Source: Pseudomonadota bacterium
GTDB lineage: Bacteria > Pseudomonadota > Gammaproteobacteria > Burkholderiales > SG8-41
Reading direction: 5' to 3'
DNA length: 15,713 bases
Assembly (NCBI GenBank): GCA_023431245.1
Contig: JAEYXO010000353.1
Span: 1 to 15,713 of the forward strand
Shown: piece by piece, positions 7,195 through 13,168 of the stretch
How positions within the stretch are numbered: the stretch's first letter is position 1
Layout of the letters: the number at the start of each line of letters is the position of its first letter
Program-made: the position numbers and the translations under genes
The notes under the pieces: model-generated
Database searches by the model: none
What the model was told of the DNA's origin: nothing
The model's input: the letters and a program-made list of their open reading frames with translations, nothing else

Positions 7195-8206
7195 CCGGCA
7201 CCACCGCCGGGGTGAAGGCATCGGCGTGGAATGCCGATTCGGGGAGACCGCACCTCGCAATGAAATCGCGTTTCGCCGCCTCGATCATCGCCGGCGCGCC
7301 GCAGGCATACACCTCGTGTCCCGACAGGTCCGGCAGGTCGGCCATCACCGCTTCATGGACCAGGCCGCGGCGCCCCTGCCAGCCGTCGCCGTCAACGGAC
7401 TCCGACAGCACCGGCACGTAGCGGATGCCGTGTTCGCGCTGCCAGGTTTCCGGCAATTCCCGGAGGTAGAGGTCCGCGGCCTGGCGCGCACCCCGGTAGA
7501 GCAGCAGCGGGCGCTTGATCCCGTGGTGTATCGCGTGTTCGATGATGGCCTTGATCGGCGCAAAACCGGTGCCGCCGGCCACCAGCACCGCCGGTTTGTC
7601 GCTGTCCTCGCGCAGATGGAAGCTGCCGAGCGGGCCTTCAAAACGCAGGATGTCCTTTTCCTTCATCTGCGTGAAGACATGGGTGCTGAACGGCCCGCCG
7701 TAATTGCGCAGGTGCAGTTCGAGCAGGCCGTCATCGTGCGGCGGATTGGCCAGCGAGAGGCTGCGGCGGGTGCCGTCCTTCAGCAGGATGTCGATGTACT
7801 GCCCGGCGAGGAATTGCAGGCGTTCGGACGCCGGCAGCCGCAGCCGGATGCGCATCACGTCAGGCGCCAGTTTTTCCAGGGCCTGCACGCGGCAGGGCAG
7901 TATCTTCACCGGGATGTCCTTGACCGCGCCGATTTCGCGGCATTCGATCACCAGGTCCGATACCGGACGGGCCTGGCAGAACAGGGCCATGCCGCGTTCC
8001 CGATCGGCAGCCGGCAACGCCGTTTCCTGCGACAGGCCGTGGTCCACCGTGCCTTCGACAACCCTGCCCTTGCAGGAGCCGCAGGCGCCGTTGCGGCAGC
8101 CATAGGGCAGCATATAGCCCTCGCGCAATGCCGCTTCAAGCACGGTCTCGCCGCTGCTCGCGTGAAATACATGGCCGCTGGGGCGGATGGTGATTTGCCG
8201 GGACAT
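7187..8206 (-). CDS. 2Fe-2S/FAD NAD(P)H reductase, AscD-like (annotated as CDP-6-deoxy-delta-3,4-glucoseen reductase)
   Basis: This is a three-part electron-transfer protein of 339 residues. Residues 1-95 form a plant-type ferredoxin domain; the cluster cysteines are Cys37, Cys42 and Cys45 in YGCRNGACGSCKG and Cys77 in LFCQAR. Residues 100-200 form a ferredoxin-reductase FAD domain with RSLSLAN at 148-154 and GPLGSF at 191-196. Residues 205-330 form the NAD(P)H domain with VAGGTGFAPIKAI at 209-221 and CGAPAMI at 302-308. The fusion order matches AscD/DdhD and phenol-hydroxylase or methane-monooxygenase reductases. No dideoxyhexose genes (ascB, ascC, ascE) are nearby, so the sugar-based name is probably transferred by similarity, and the true acceptor protein is unknown. 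ATG 8206 directly precedes the beta-grasp fold. It is convergent with hemY and divergent from the epimerase-like gene across 57 bp. Confidence 0.9.
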   Translation of the reverse strand: MSRQITIRPSGHVFHASSGETVLEAALREGYMLPYGCRNGACGSCKGRVVEGTVDHGLSQETALPAADRERGMALFCQARPVSDLVIECREIGAVKDIPVKILPCRVQALEKLAPDVMRIRLRLPASERLQFLAGQYIDILLKDGTRRSLSLANPPHDDGLLELHLRNYGGPFSTHVFTQMKEKDILRFEGPLGSFHLREDSDKPAVLVAGGTGFAPIKAIIEHAIHHGIKRPLLLYRGARQAADLYLRELPETWQREHGIRYVPVLSESVDGDGWQGRRGLVHEAVMADLPDLSGHEVYACGAPAMIEAAKRDFIARCGLPESAFHADAFTPAVVPGG

Positions 8207-8249
8207 GGGGCGGGGGTTCAGGGCAGGGTGGGTGGGCCAGAGGCTGGGC

Positions 8250-8255
8250 TAGAAT
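8250..8255 (+). promoter_or_regulatory. Candidate -10 box (TAGAAT) for the epimerase-cutA-dsbD-tlpA operon
   Basis: TAGAAT (5 of 6 matches) is preceded by GGC, as GC precedes the same hexamer at 828. It ends 8 nt before the ATG at 8264 and overlaps an in-frame TAA at 8255-8257. No good -35 lies in the G-rich upstream sequence. A short AAGG sits at 8256-8259, only 4 nt from the ATG, which is closer than a normal Shine-Dalgarno. Confidence 0.4.
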
Positions 8256-8263
8256 AAGGCACT

Positions 8264-9157
8264 ATGAAAAGGCTGCTGATCATCGGCTGCGGCGACGTCG
8301 GTTTGCGCACGGCCCTGCTGTTGCGCAAACGCTACCGCATCCATGCGCTGACACACAGCCTGGAGCGGCTTGCCGAGCTGCGCCGCCACGGCCTGATGCC
8401 GATGTACGGCGACCTCGACCGGCCGCACACGCTGGATGGCCTTCCGGGCCTCGCCCATGATGTCATCCACCTTGCGCCGCCGCCGCCGCGCGGCCGCACC
8501 GACACGCGCACCGCACACCTGATCGCGGCCCTCGCGAGGGGCGGCAGTCTACCACAGCACTTTGTCTACATCAGCACCAGCGGCGTTTACGGCGACTGCG
8601 GCGGGGCCATGGTCGACGAGACCAGTCCGCTGCGGCCGCAGACCGACCGCGCGCGCCGCCGCGCCGATGCCGAGCGCCGCCTGCGCGACTGGGGCGCGCG
8701 CAGCGGCGTGCGGGTCAGCATCCTGCGCGTGCCCGGGATCTATGCCGCCGACCGCCTGCCGGTGGCGCGCATCGAACGCGGCACGCCGGCGCTGCTGCCG
8801 CAGGACGACTCTTACGTGAACCATGTGCATGCCGATGATCTTGCCGGCATGATCGTGGCCGCGCTGCATCGCGGCCAGGCCAACCGCAGCTACAACGCCA
8901 GTGACGATGCACCGCAGAAGATGGGGGACTACTTCGACCTGGTGGCCGACCGTTTCCGCCTGCCGCGGCCGCCGCGGGTCACCCGTGCCGAGGCGCGGTC
9001 GACGGTTCCGGAGAACCTCTATTCGTTCATGAGCGAATCCCGGCGCCTTGCCAATGCGCGCATCAAGCAGGAACTGCGGGTCCGCCTGCGTTATCCGACC
9101 GTGCGCGAAGGCATTGCCGCGGCAGGCGGCAGCGGGGAGCCGCGCCATGGCGGCTGA
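8264..9157 (+). CDS. Atypical SDR NAD(P)-dependent epimerase/dehydratase-like protein
   Basis: This is a Rossmann-fold protein of the atypical short-chain dehydrogenase group, similar in layout to YeeZ-type proteins; its substrate is unknown. The 297-residue protein begins with a dinucleotide-binding strand-turn, RLLIIGCGDVG at 3-13. HDVIHLAPPPP near 65-75 is the usual second nucleotide-contacting segment. VYISTSGVYGD at 101-111 matches the SDR serine/threonine strand, followed by the VDETSPLRP motif. The classical YxxxK catalytic pair is not seen where expected: the helix near 127-140 is Arg-rich (DRARRRADAERRL) with no Tyr-x3-Lys. NHVHADDLAGMI at 186-197 is the conserved C-terminal HVDDLA element. 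The start is bounded by an in-frame stop at 8255-8257. The 3' end overlaps cutA by 11 nt. Confidence 0.85.
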   Translation: MKRLLIIGCGDVGLRTALLLRKRYRIHALTHSLERLAELRRHGLMPMYGDLDRPHTLDGLPGLAHDVIHLAPPPPRGRTDTRTAHLIAALARGGSLPQHFVYISTSGVYGDCGGAMVDETSPLRPQTDRARRRADAERRLRDWGARSGVRVSILRVPGIYAADRLPVARIERGTPALLPQDDSYVNHVHADDLAGMIVAALHRGQANRSYNASDDAPQKMGDYFDLVADRFRLPRPPRVTRAEARSTVPENLYSFMSESRRLANARIKQELRVRLRYPTVREGIAAAGGSGEPRHGG

Positions 9158-9515
9158 TGCCGGATCCGCACTGCTGGTGTTTTCGACACTGCCCGACGCC
9201 GCGGCGGCGCAGCGGCTGGCGCGGTTGCTGGTCGAACGCAGGCTAGCCGCCTGTGTCAGCGTTCTCCCGCCTTGTGCTTCGATCTACCGCTGGCAGGGCG
9301 CCTTGGAGGAAAGCGCGGAAGTGCCGCTGCTGATCAAGACCACGGCTGCGCGCTACGCCGACCTCGAAGCGGCCATCCGCGCGGAGCACCCCTACGAACT
9401 TCCGGAAATCGTCGCGGTCCCAGTGCAGCGCGGTTTGCCCGGCTATCTGGACTGGGTGGCCGCTGAAACCGCTTCTGCGCCGACATCCCCTTTCCCCGCC
9501 GCCTCCCGTCCATGA
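9147..9515 (+). CDS. cutA: CutA1-like divalent cation tolerance protein
   Basis: This is a small trimeric cytoplasmic protein (122 residues) of the PII-like CutA1 fold. It is linked to copper tolerance in E. coli, but its molecular role is still debated. Conserved pieces are LVFSTLPDAAAAQRLARLLV at about 10-29, LAACVSVLP at 33-41, SIYRWQG at 45-51, LLIKTT at 61-66 and HPYELPEIVAVPV at 81-93. ATG 9147 is supported by GGGAG at 9134-9138. It overlaps the preceding gene by 11 nt. The last dozen residues (Pro/Ala/Ser-rich) go beyond the usual family end and run into the dsbD start, with a 4-nt ATGA overlap. The cutA-dsbD pairing is an old one: dsbD was also named cutA2 in E. coli. Confidence 0.95.
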   Translation: MAADAGSALLVFSTLPDAAAAQRLARLLVERRLAACVSVLPPCASIYRWQGALEESAEVPLLIKTTAARYADLEAAIRAEHPYELPEIVAVPVQRGLPGYLDWVAAETASAPTSPFPAASRP

Positions 9516-11296
9516 CCCTGCGCTGGCTGCTCCTGCTGCTTGTTTTCGCCACCGGTGTTGCCCGGGCGGCGGAGCCGGATCTGCTGGATCCCGAGAAGGC
9601 CTTCGCTTTCAGCGCGCGTGTCGTGGCGCCCGATGCCGTCGAGGTGCGTTATGTGATCGCCAAGGGTTATTACCTGTACCGCGACAAATTCCGTTTCTCG
9701 CTGGAGCCCGCTGCGGCCGGCGCTGGCCCGGCCGAGCTGCCGCCCGGCCTGGTGCACAAGGACGAATTCTTCGGCGAAACCGCGATCTATCGGGACGAGG
9801 TGCGCATCCGGCTGCCGGTCCAGGCCGGTGCCGTGCAGCGCGCGGTGCTGACTGCCGTCTCGCAGGGCTGCGCCGACGTCGGCGTGTGTTATGTGCCGGT
9901 CGAACAAAAGGCCGAGCTGCGGCTCGCCGCAGCGACGGCCGGCGGCGATGCCGCGGCATCGCGCCTGTTCGGCACGCCTTCATCCGCAGCGCAGGGTGAC
10001 GACGGCGCGGTGGCGGCATTGTTTCACGGGGAGGCCTGGCTGCTGATCCTCAGCTTTTTCGGTTTCGGCCTGCTGCTGTCGTTCACGCCCTGCGTGCTGC
10101 CGATGGTGCCGATACTGTCCGGCATCATCGTCGGGCAGGGCCACAAGGTCACCCGCGCCCACGGCCTGCTGCTCTCCGGCAGCTACGTCCTCGGCATGGC
10201 CCTGACCTATGCGCTGGCCGGGGTGGCGGCCGGACTGTCGGGTGCGATGCTGGCGGCAGCGCTGCAGAATCCCTGGGTGCTCGGGGCCTTTGCCGCGGTG
10301 TTTGTTGCGCTGGCGCTGTCGATGTTCGGCTTTTACGAGCTGCAGCTGCCATCGGCGCTGCAGTCGAAGCTCGCCGGTGCCAGCGGCAGGCTGCATGGCG
10401 GACATTATGCGGGGGTCTTTGCGATGGGCGTGCTGTCGGCCCTGATCGTCGGGCCCTGCGTTGCCGCGCCGCTGGCCGGCGCTTTGCTCTACATCTCGCA
10501 GAGCGGTGATGCCCTGCTGGGCGGTGTCGCATTGTTTGCGATGGCGCTGGGCATGGGGGTGCCGCTGCTGGTGGTCGGCGCCTCCGCCGGCGCGCTGCTG
10601 CCCAAGTCGGGGCCGTGGATGGAGACGGTCAAGCGTTTCTTCGGCGTGATGCTGATCGCGGTCGCCATTTACCTGCTGTCTCCGGTGGTGCCGGTGACGG
10701 TGCAGATGCTCGCCTGGGCGGCCTTGCTGATACTGGTCGCGGTCCATCTGCAGGCGCTCGATCCGCTACCGCCCAACGCACGCGGCTTCGCCCGCTTCAG
10801 CAAGGGTGTCGGGGTTATCGCGCTGGTCGCAGGAACCGCCTTCCTGGTCGGTGCGCTGTCCGGCGCGCGCGATGTACTGCAGCCCCTGTCCGGGCTTCGC
10901 AGCGCTGCGGCCGGCGGCGGGCAGGCGGGCCCGGTGCCATTCCAGCGGGTGTCCAGCAATGCCGAACTCGATGCTGCGATCCGGGCGGCTGCCGGCAAGA
11001 CGGTGATGCTGGATTTCTACGCCGACTGGTGCGTCACCTGCAAGGAAATGGAGCGTTATACCTTCACCGATGCCGCGGTGCAGTCCCGGCTTGCGGCAAT
11101 GGTCAAGATCCAGGCCGATGTCACCACGGGCACGCCGGAGCACCGCGCGCTGCTGCAGCGCTTTCGCCTGTTCGGCCCGCCGGGGATCGTGTTTTTTGAT
11201 CCTTCAGGACGCGAAATCCAGGGTTTGCGCGTGATCGGATTCCTGGCGGCGGACCGGTTCGCCGCGGTGCTTGACCAGGCCCTGGGCGTCCGGTGA
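9512..11296 (+). CDS. dsbD: Thiol:disulfide interchange protein DsbD
   Basis: This inner-membrane reductant conduit moves electrons from cytoplasmic thioredoxin to periplasmic partners such as DsbC and cytochrome c maturation proteins. The 594-residue protein has all three modules. A signal peptide (cleavage near VARA-AEPD, residue 19) leads to the periplasmic alpha domain with Cys120 and Cys126 in SQGCADVGVCYVP. The beta domain spans about 175-450 with about eight membrane helices; it carries Cys194 in LSFTPCVLPMVPILSG and Cys316 in IVGPCVAAPLAG. The C-terminal gamma thioredoxin domain has Cys507 and Cys510 in YADWCVTCKEM and a cis-proline in FGPPGIVFF. All six redox cysteines expected for DsbD are present and the length is standard. 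ATG 9512 overlaps the cutA stop; TGA 11294-11296 overlaps the next start. The coupling suggests co-expression with the TlpA-like protein. Confidence 0.97.
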   Translation: MTLRWLLLLLVFATGVARAAEPDLLDPEKAFAFSARVVAPDAVEVRYVIAKGYYLYRDKFRFSLEPAAAGAGPAELPPGLVHKDEFFGETAIYRDEVRIRLPVQAGAVQRAVLTAVSQGCADVGVCYVPVEQKAELRLAAATAGGDAAASRLFGTPSSAAQGDDGAVAALFHGEAWLLILSFFGFGLLLSFTPCVLPMVPILSGIIVGQGHKVTRAHGLLLSGSYVLGMALTYALAGVAAGLSGAMLAAALQNPWVLGAFAAVFVALALSMFGFYELQLPSALQSKLAGASGRLHGGHYAGVFAMGVLSALIVGPCVAAPLAGALLYISQSGDALLGGVALFAMALGMGVPLLVVGASAGALLPKSGPWMETVKRFFGVMLIAVAIYLLSPVVPVTVQMLAWAALLILVAVHLQALDPLPPNARGFARFSKGVGVIALVAGTAFLVGALSGARDVLQPLSGLRSAAAGGGQAGPVPFQRVSSNAELDAAIRAAAGKTVMLDFYADWCVTCKEMERYTFTDAAVQSRLAAMVKIQADVTTGTPEHRALLQRFRLFGPPGIVFFDPSGREIQGLRVIGFLAADRFAAVLDQALGVR

Positions 11297-11841
11297 GTCC
11301 GCTGCGCCGGGCCCTGCTGGTTGTCGCCGTCGGCAGCCTGGCCGCAGCGGCCGGTATTGGCGCCCATCTCTGGCGCATCGGCAGCATCGGCGTGAAACCG
11401 GCGGATGACGCTGCGCGCGCCATCCTTGACAGCCGGCTGACCACACTCGATGGCCTGACCCGGACGCTGGACGGTTTTCGCGGACAGATCCTGATCATCA
11501 ATTACTGGGCCACCTGGTGTGCGCCCTGTCGCGAGGAAATCCCGATGTTCGTGCGCCTGCAGCGGGAACTGGCTGCCAACGGCGTTCAATTCATAGGCAT
11601 TGCGGTCGATCAGGCAGATAAAGTTGTGGATTTCTCGCGCGAGTTCGGGGTCAATTATCCGCTGTTCATCGGGGGCATCGATGCTGTCGAACTGTCGCGC
11701 AAGGCAGGCAATCGTGCCGGTGTGCTGCCTTATACGCTGGTGCTGGACCGCTCCGGCGTCATTCACGCCAGCCTCGTGGGTGAGTTGACGGAAGCCCGCA
11801 TGCGGGCTGTGCTGCAACCCCTGTTGCCTGTGCCGGGCTGA
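11293..11841 (+). CDS. TlpA/ResA-like membrane-anchored thioredoxin
   Basis: This is a predicted periplasmic thiol-disulfide reductase anchored by one N-terminal helix (about 6-26) and the likely downstream acceptor of DsbD electrons. The 182-residue protein has an AhpC-TSA/Redoxin-type thioredoxin fold. It shows LIINYWATWCAPCREEIP at about 67-84 with Cys76 and Cys79, GVQFIGIAVDQADKV at 97-111, and the cis-proline motif VLPYTLVLDRSG at 144-155. These are TlpA/ResA/CcmG-family features; which member it matches best cannot be decided by eye. The start is GTG at 11293 within a GTGA overlap with dsbD, leaving a short basic n-region (SPLRR) before the membrane helix. It is the last gene of the overlapping series that begins at 8264. 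Confidence 0.92.
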   Translation: MSPLRRALLVVAVGSLAAAAGIGAHLWRIGSIGVKPADDAARAILDSRLTTLDGLTRTLDGFRGQILIINYWATWCAPCREEIPMFVRLQRELAANGVQFIGIAVDQADKVVDFSREFGVNYPLFIGGIDAVELSRKAGNRAGVLPYTLVLDRSGVIHASLVGELTEARMRAVLQPLLPVPG

Positions 11842-11922
11842 ACAACCGCCAAATACGGGTTTTCGTCGCCCAATGCCCGGTTAATATCGCCCATCCCGCG
11901 CCAAAACCGGCCGCTTTATCTG

Positions 11923-11942
11923 TTAATTTCCGCTAATTCCCG
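11923..11942 (+). repeat. Two adjacent 10-bp direct repeats, TTAATTTCCG / CTAATTCCCG
   Basis: Two abutting 10-mers share 8 of 10 bases and place TAATT tracts exactly one helical turn apart. Phased AT tracts of this kind can bend DNA or form a tandem protein-binding site. With only two copies the match may be chance. Confidence 0.35.
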
Positions 11943-11966
11943 TCCCGTCCGGCACATGGGAAAATC

Positions 11967-11996
11967 GGGGAGGAAGAATGGGAAGCGCTTCTCCCC
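11967..11996 (+). other. Hairpin 1 in the aroQ upstream region
   Basis: GGGGAG-G-AAG (11967-11976, one bulged G) can pair with CTTCTCCCC (11988-11996) around an 11-nt loop. It contains an inner palindrome GAAGCGCTTC (11982-11991) that would compete with the longer fold. No T run follows directly, so a classical intrinsic terminator is unlikely for this stem alone. Confidence 0.45.
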
Positions 11997-11998
11997 AG

Positions 11999-12025
11999 GC
12001 TTGCCCGGTAATGGGTCGGGCAAGC
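11999..12025 (+). terminator. Hairpin 2: perfect 9-bp stem, possible terminator of the dsbD-tlpA operon
   Basis: GCTTGCCCG (11999-12007) and CGGGCAAGC (12017-12025) are perfect reverse complements around the 9-nt loop GTAATGGGT. The downstream sequence is AT-rich (ATTAACG, then TAATTTTC with four T at about 12040) but has no immediate U-tract. It is therefore a suboptimal intrinsic terminator or a structured leader element. Hairpin 1 ends 2 nt before it begins. Confidence 0.45.
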
Positions 12026-12055
12026 ATTAACGTCGTCTAATTTTCTGGTTATTGT

Positions 12056-12086
12056 GGACTTTTGCTCTTAACTTAAGGCAAAATCC
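12056..12086. promoter_or_regulatory. 31-bp AT-rich imperfect dyad upstream of aroQ-accBC
   Basis: The left arm reads GGA-c-TTTTGC-t-CTTAA, the centre is a single C (12072), and the right arm reads TTAAG-GCAAAA-TCC. Fourteen base pairs are symmetric, interrupted by two extra bases in the left arm (12059 and 12066). A one-base centre makes an RNA hairpin awkward, so a DNA operator for a dimeric regulator is the more natural reading. It lies about 70 bp upstream of the TATAAT box. The regulator is unknown. Confidence 0.4.
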
Positions 12087-12156
12087 GCCAACTTTCATCG
12101 GATGGGCAGTATGACGGCGCAGCGGTATGGATGTCCGTGGCATCCGGCGGCCCCAT

Positions 12157-12162
12157 TATAAT
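12157..12162 (+). promoter_or_regulatory. Perfect TATAAT -10 box before aroQ
   Basis: TATAAT matches the consensus at all six positions and stands out against the GC-rich context. It ends 10 nt before the aroQ ATG at 12173, so the mRNA would have at most a few untranslated bases. The expected -35 site 16-18 bp upstream is GC-rich and does not match TTGACA. Confidence 0.5.
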
Positions 12163-12172
12163 CGTGAACATC

Positions 12173-12628
12173 ATGTCCACTTCCAAACATCTGTTGCTGC
12201 TGAACGGCCCCAACCTGAATCTGCTGGGAACCCGCGAACCCGGCATCTACGGCGCAACCACCTTGTCCGAGATCGAGGCCCGGTTGCAGGGGAAGGCACA
12301 GTCGGCGAAAGCCACCCTGGCCTGCTTCCAGAGCAACTCCGAAGCCGAACTGGTGGAACGTGTGCAGCAGGCCGGCCGCGAAGGCGTGGATTTCATTTTG
12401 ATCAATCCCGCCGCTTACACCCACACCAGCGTCGCCCTGCGTGATGCGCTGGCCGCGGTGGCCATACCGTTTGTCGAGATTCACCTTTCCAATGTGTTTG
12501 CCCGGGAGGCGTTTCGCCGGGAATCCTATTTTTCCGACATTGCCGTCGGCGTGATCAGCGGCCTCGGGCCGGCCGGTTACGAACTGGCGCTGGAATACGC
12601 GCTGAGCCACACCCACAAAAAGGCCTGA
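12173..12628 (+). CDS. aroQ: Type II 3-dehydroquinate dehydratase
   Basis: This enzyme dehydrates 3-dehydroquinate to 3-dehydroshikimate, the third step of the shikimate route to aromatic amino acids. It is the dodecameric type II form, unrelated to the Schiff-base type I AroD. The 151-residue protein shows [21 protein letters not shown] at 7-27, with the active-site loop Arg21 and the tyrosine Tyr26. [10 protein letters not shown] at 77-86 contributes Asn78 and His84. [18 protein letters not shown] at 101-118 holds the catalytic histidine His104. Length is typical. The frame is open further upstream to 12131, but ATG 12173 gives the standard N-terminus. accB follows after 3 nt, so both are very probably on one mRNA. 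Confidence 0.97.
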   Translation: MSTSKHLLLLNGPNLNLLGTREPGIYGATTLSEIEARLQGKAQSAKATLACFQSNSEAELVERVQQAGREGVDFILINPAAYTHTSVALRDALAAVAIPFVEIHLSNVFAREAFRRESYFSDIAVGVISGLGPAGYELALEYALSHTHKKA

Positions 12629-12631
12629 TAC

Positions 12632-13087
12632 ATGGATTTGCGCAAGCTGAAAACCCTGATTGACCTAGTCCAGCAGTCCGGCATCGCCGAGCTGGAGATT
12701 ACCGAGGGGGAGGAAAAAGTGCGCATCAGCCGTTTCGGCGCTGCCGGCGCGCAGACGGTCGCTCCCCAGGCCGCGGTGCTGCCGGCGGTAGCGGTGCCCG
12801 CGGCGGAACCGGCGGAGCCGGCGGCCGAATCCGCAACGCCGGCTGCAGCGGAAGGCCATGCGGTCAAGTCGCCGATGGTCGGCACGTTCTACCGCTCCTC
12901 GGCGCCGGGCGCCAAACCCTTTGTCGAGGTCGGGCAGGCGGTGAAGGCCGGCGAAACGGTGTGCATCATCGAAGCGATGAAGCTGCTCAATGAAATCGAG
13001 GCGGACCGCGACGGCGTGATCAAGGCTGTCCTGGTGGAAAACGGCCAGCCGGTCGAGTACGGCCAGCCGCTGTTCCTGCTCGACTGA
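12632..13087 (+). CDS. accB: Biotin carboxyl carrier protein of acetyl-CoA carboxylase
   Basis: This is the biotin carrier of acetyl-CoA carboxylase, the first committed step of fatty acid synthesis. The 151-residue protein has the usual three parts. An N-terminal helix/strand region ([20 protein letters not shown], then EKVRISRF) comes first. An Ala/Pro/Glu-rich flexible linker spans about 37-75. The biotinyl domain has [18 protein letters not shown] at 80-97, the typical protruding-thumb sequence of AccB, and EAMKLLNE at 114-121 with biotin-accepting Lys117. It starts 3 nt after the aroQ stop and is followed by accC, the order found widely in proteobacteria. E. coli AccB represses its own operon; whether that holds here cannot be told. 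Confidence 0.98.
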   Translation: MDLRKLKTLIDLVQQSGIAELEITEGEEKVRISRFGAAGAQTVAPQAAVLPAVAVPAAEPAEPAAESATPAAAEGHAVKSPMVGTFYRSSAPGAKPFVEVGQAVKAGETVCIIEAMKLLNEIEADRDGVIKAVLVENGQPVEYGQPLFLLD

Positions 13088-13106
13088 GCGGAGCCGGACT
13101 GCCGGA

Positions 13107-13120
13107 CGGGAAAAATCCCG
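13107..13120 (+). other. Short hairpin in the accB-accC gap
   Basis: CGGGA (13107-13111) and TCCCG (13116-13120) form a 5-bp stem with an AAAA loop in the 81-nt gap. No T run follows. It could be an mRNA processing or stability element that sets the AccB:AccC ratio, but it may also be chance in this GC-rich sequence. Confidence 0.3.
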
Positions 13121-13168
13121 CCCTGTTCCGCACGCATCCCGTGACCCGCACCCGAGATACAACTGCCC

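Larger units (their letters stand above)
11842..12172. other. Largest non-coding gap, between tlpA-like gene and aroQ
   Basis: This 331-bp stretch is visibly richer in A and T than the flanks and holds no convincing gene. It contains an imperfect direct repeat TCGCCCAATGCCCG (11866-11879) / TCGCCCATCCCG (11887-11898), whose left ends are 21 bp apart. An adjacent pair of 10-mers, TTAATTTCCG (11923-11932) and CTAATTCCCG (11933-11942), is identical at 8 of 10 positions. Two successive hairpins (11967-11996, 11999-12025), an AT-rich dyad (12056-12086) and a perfect TATAAT (12157-12162) complete it. It must include the 3' end of the dsbD operon transcript and the control region of aroQ-accB-accC. 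Confidence 0.8.

Noticed and set aside
7226..8257. A 343-codon plus-strand open frame opposite the AscD-like reductase
   Set aside because: No domain or start context supports it; the minus strand carries a complete iron-sulfur/FAD/NAD reductase.
12056..12065. A sigma-54 promoter (GG-N10-GC) upstream of aroQ
   Set aside because: GG at 12056-12057 and GC at 12064-12065 are separated by 6 bp instead of the required 10.
13107..13120. The accB-accC hairpin as a transcription terminator
   Set aside because: The stem is only 5 bp and no T run follows; accB and accC must be made together, so a full terminator here is unlikely.
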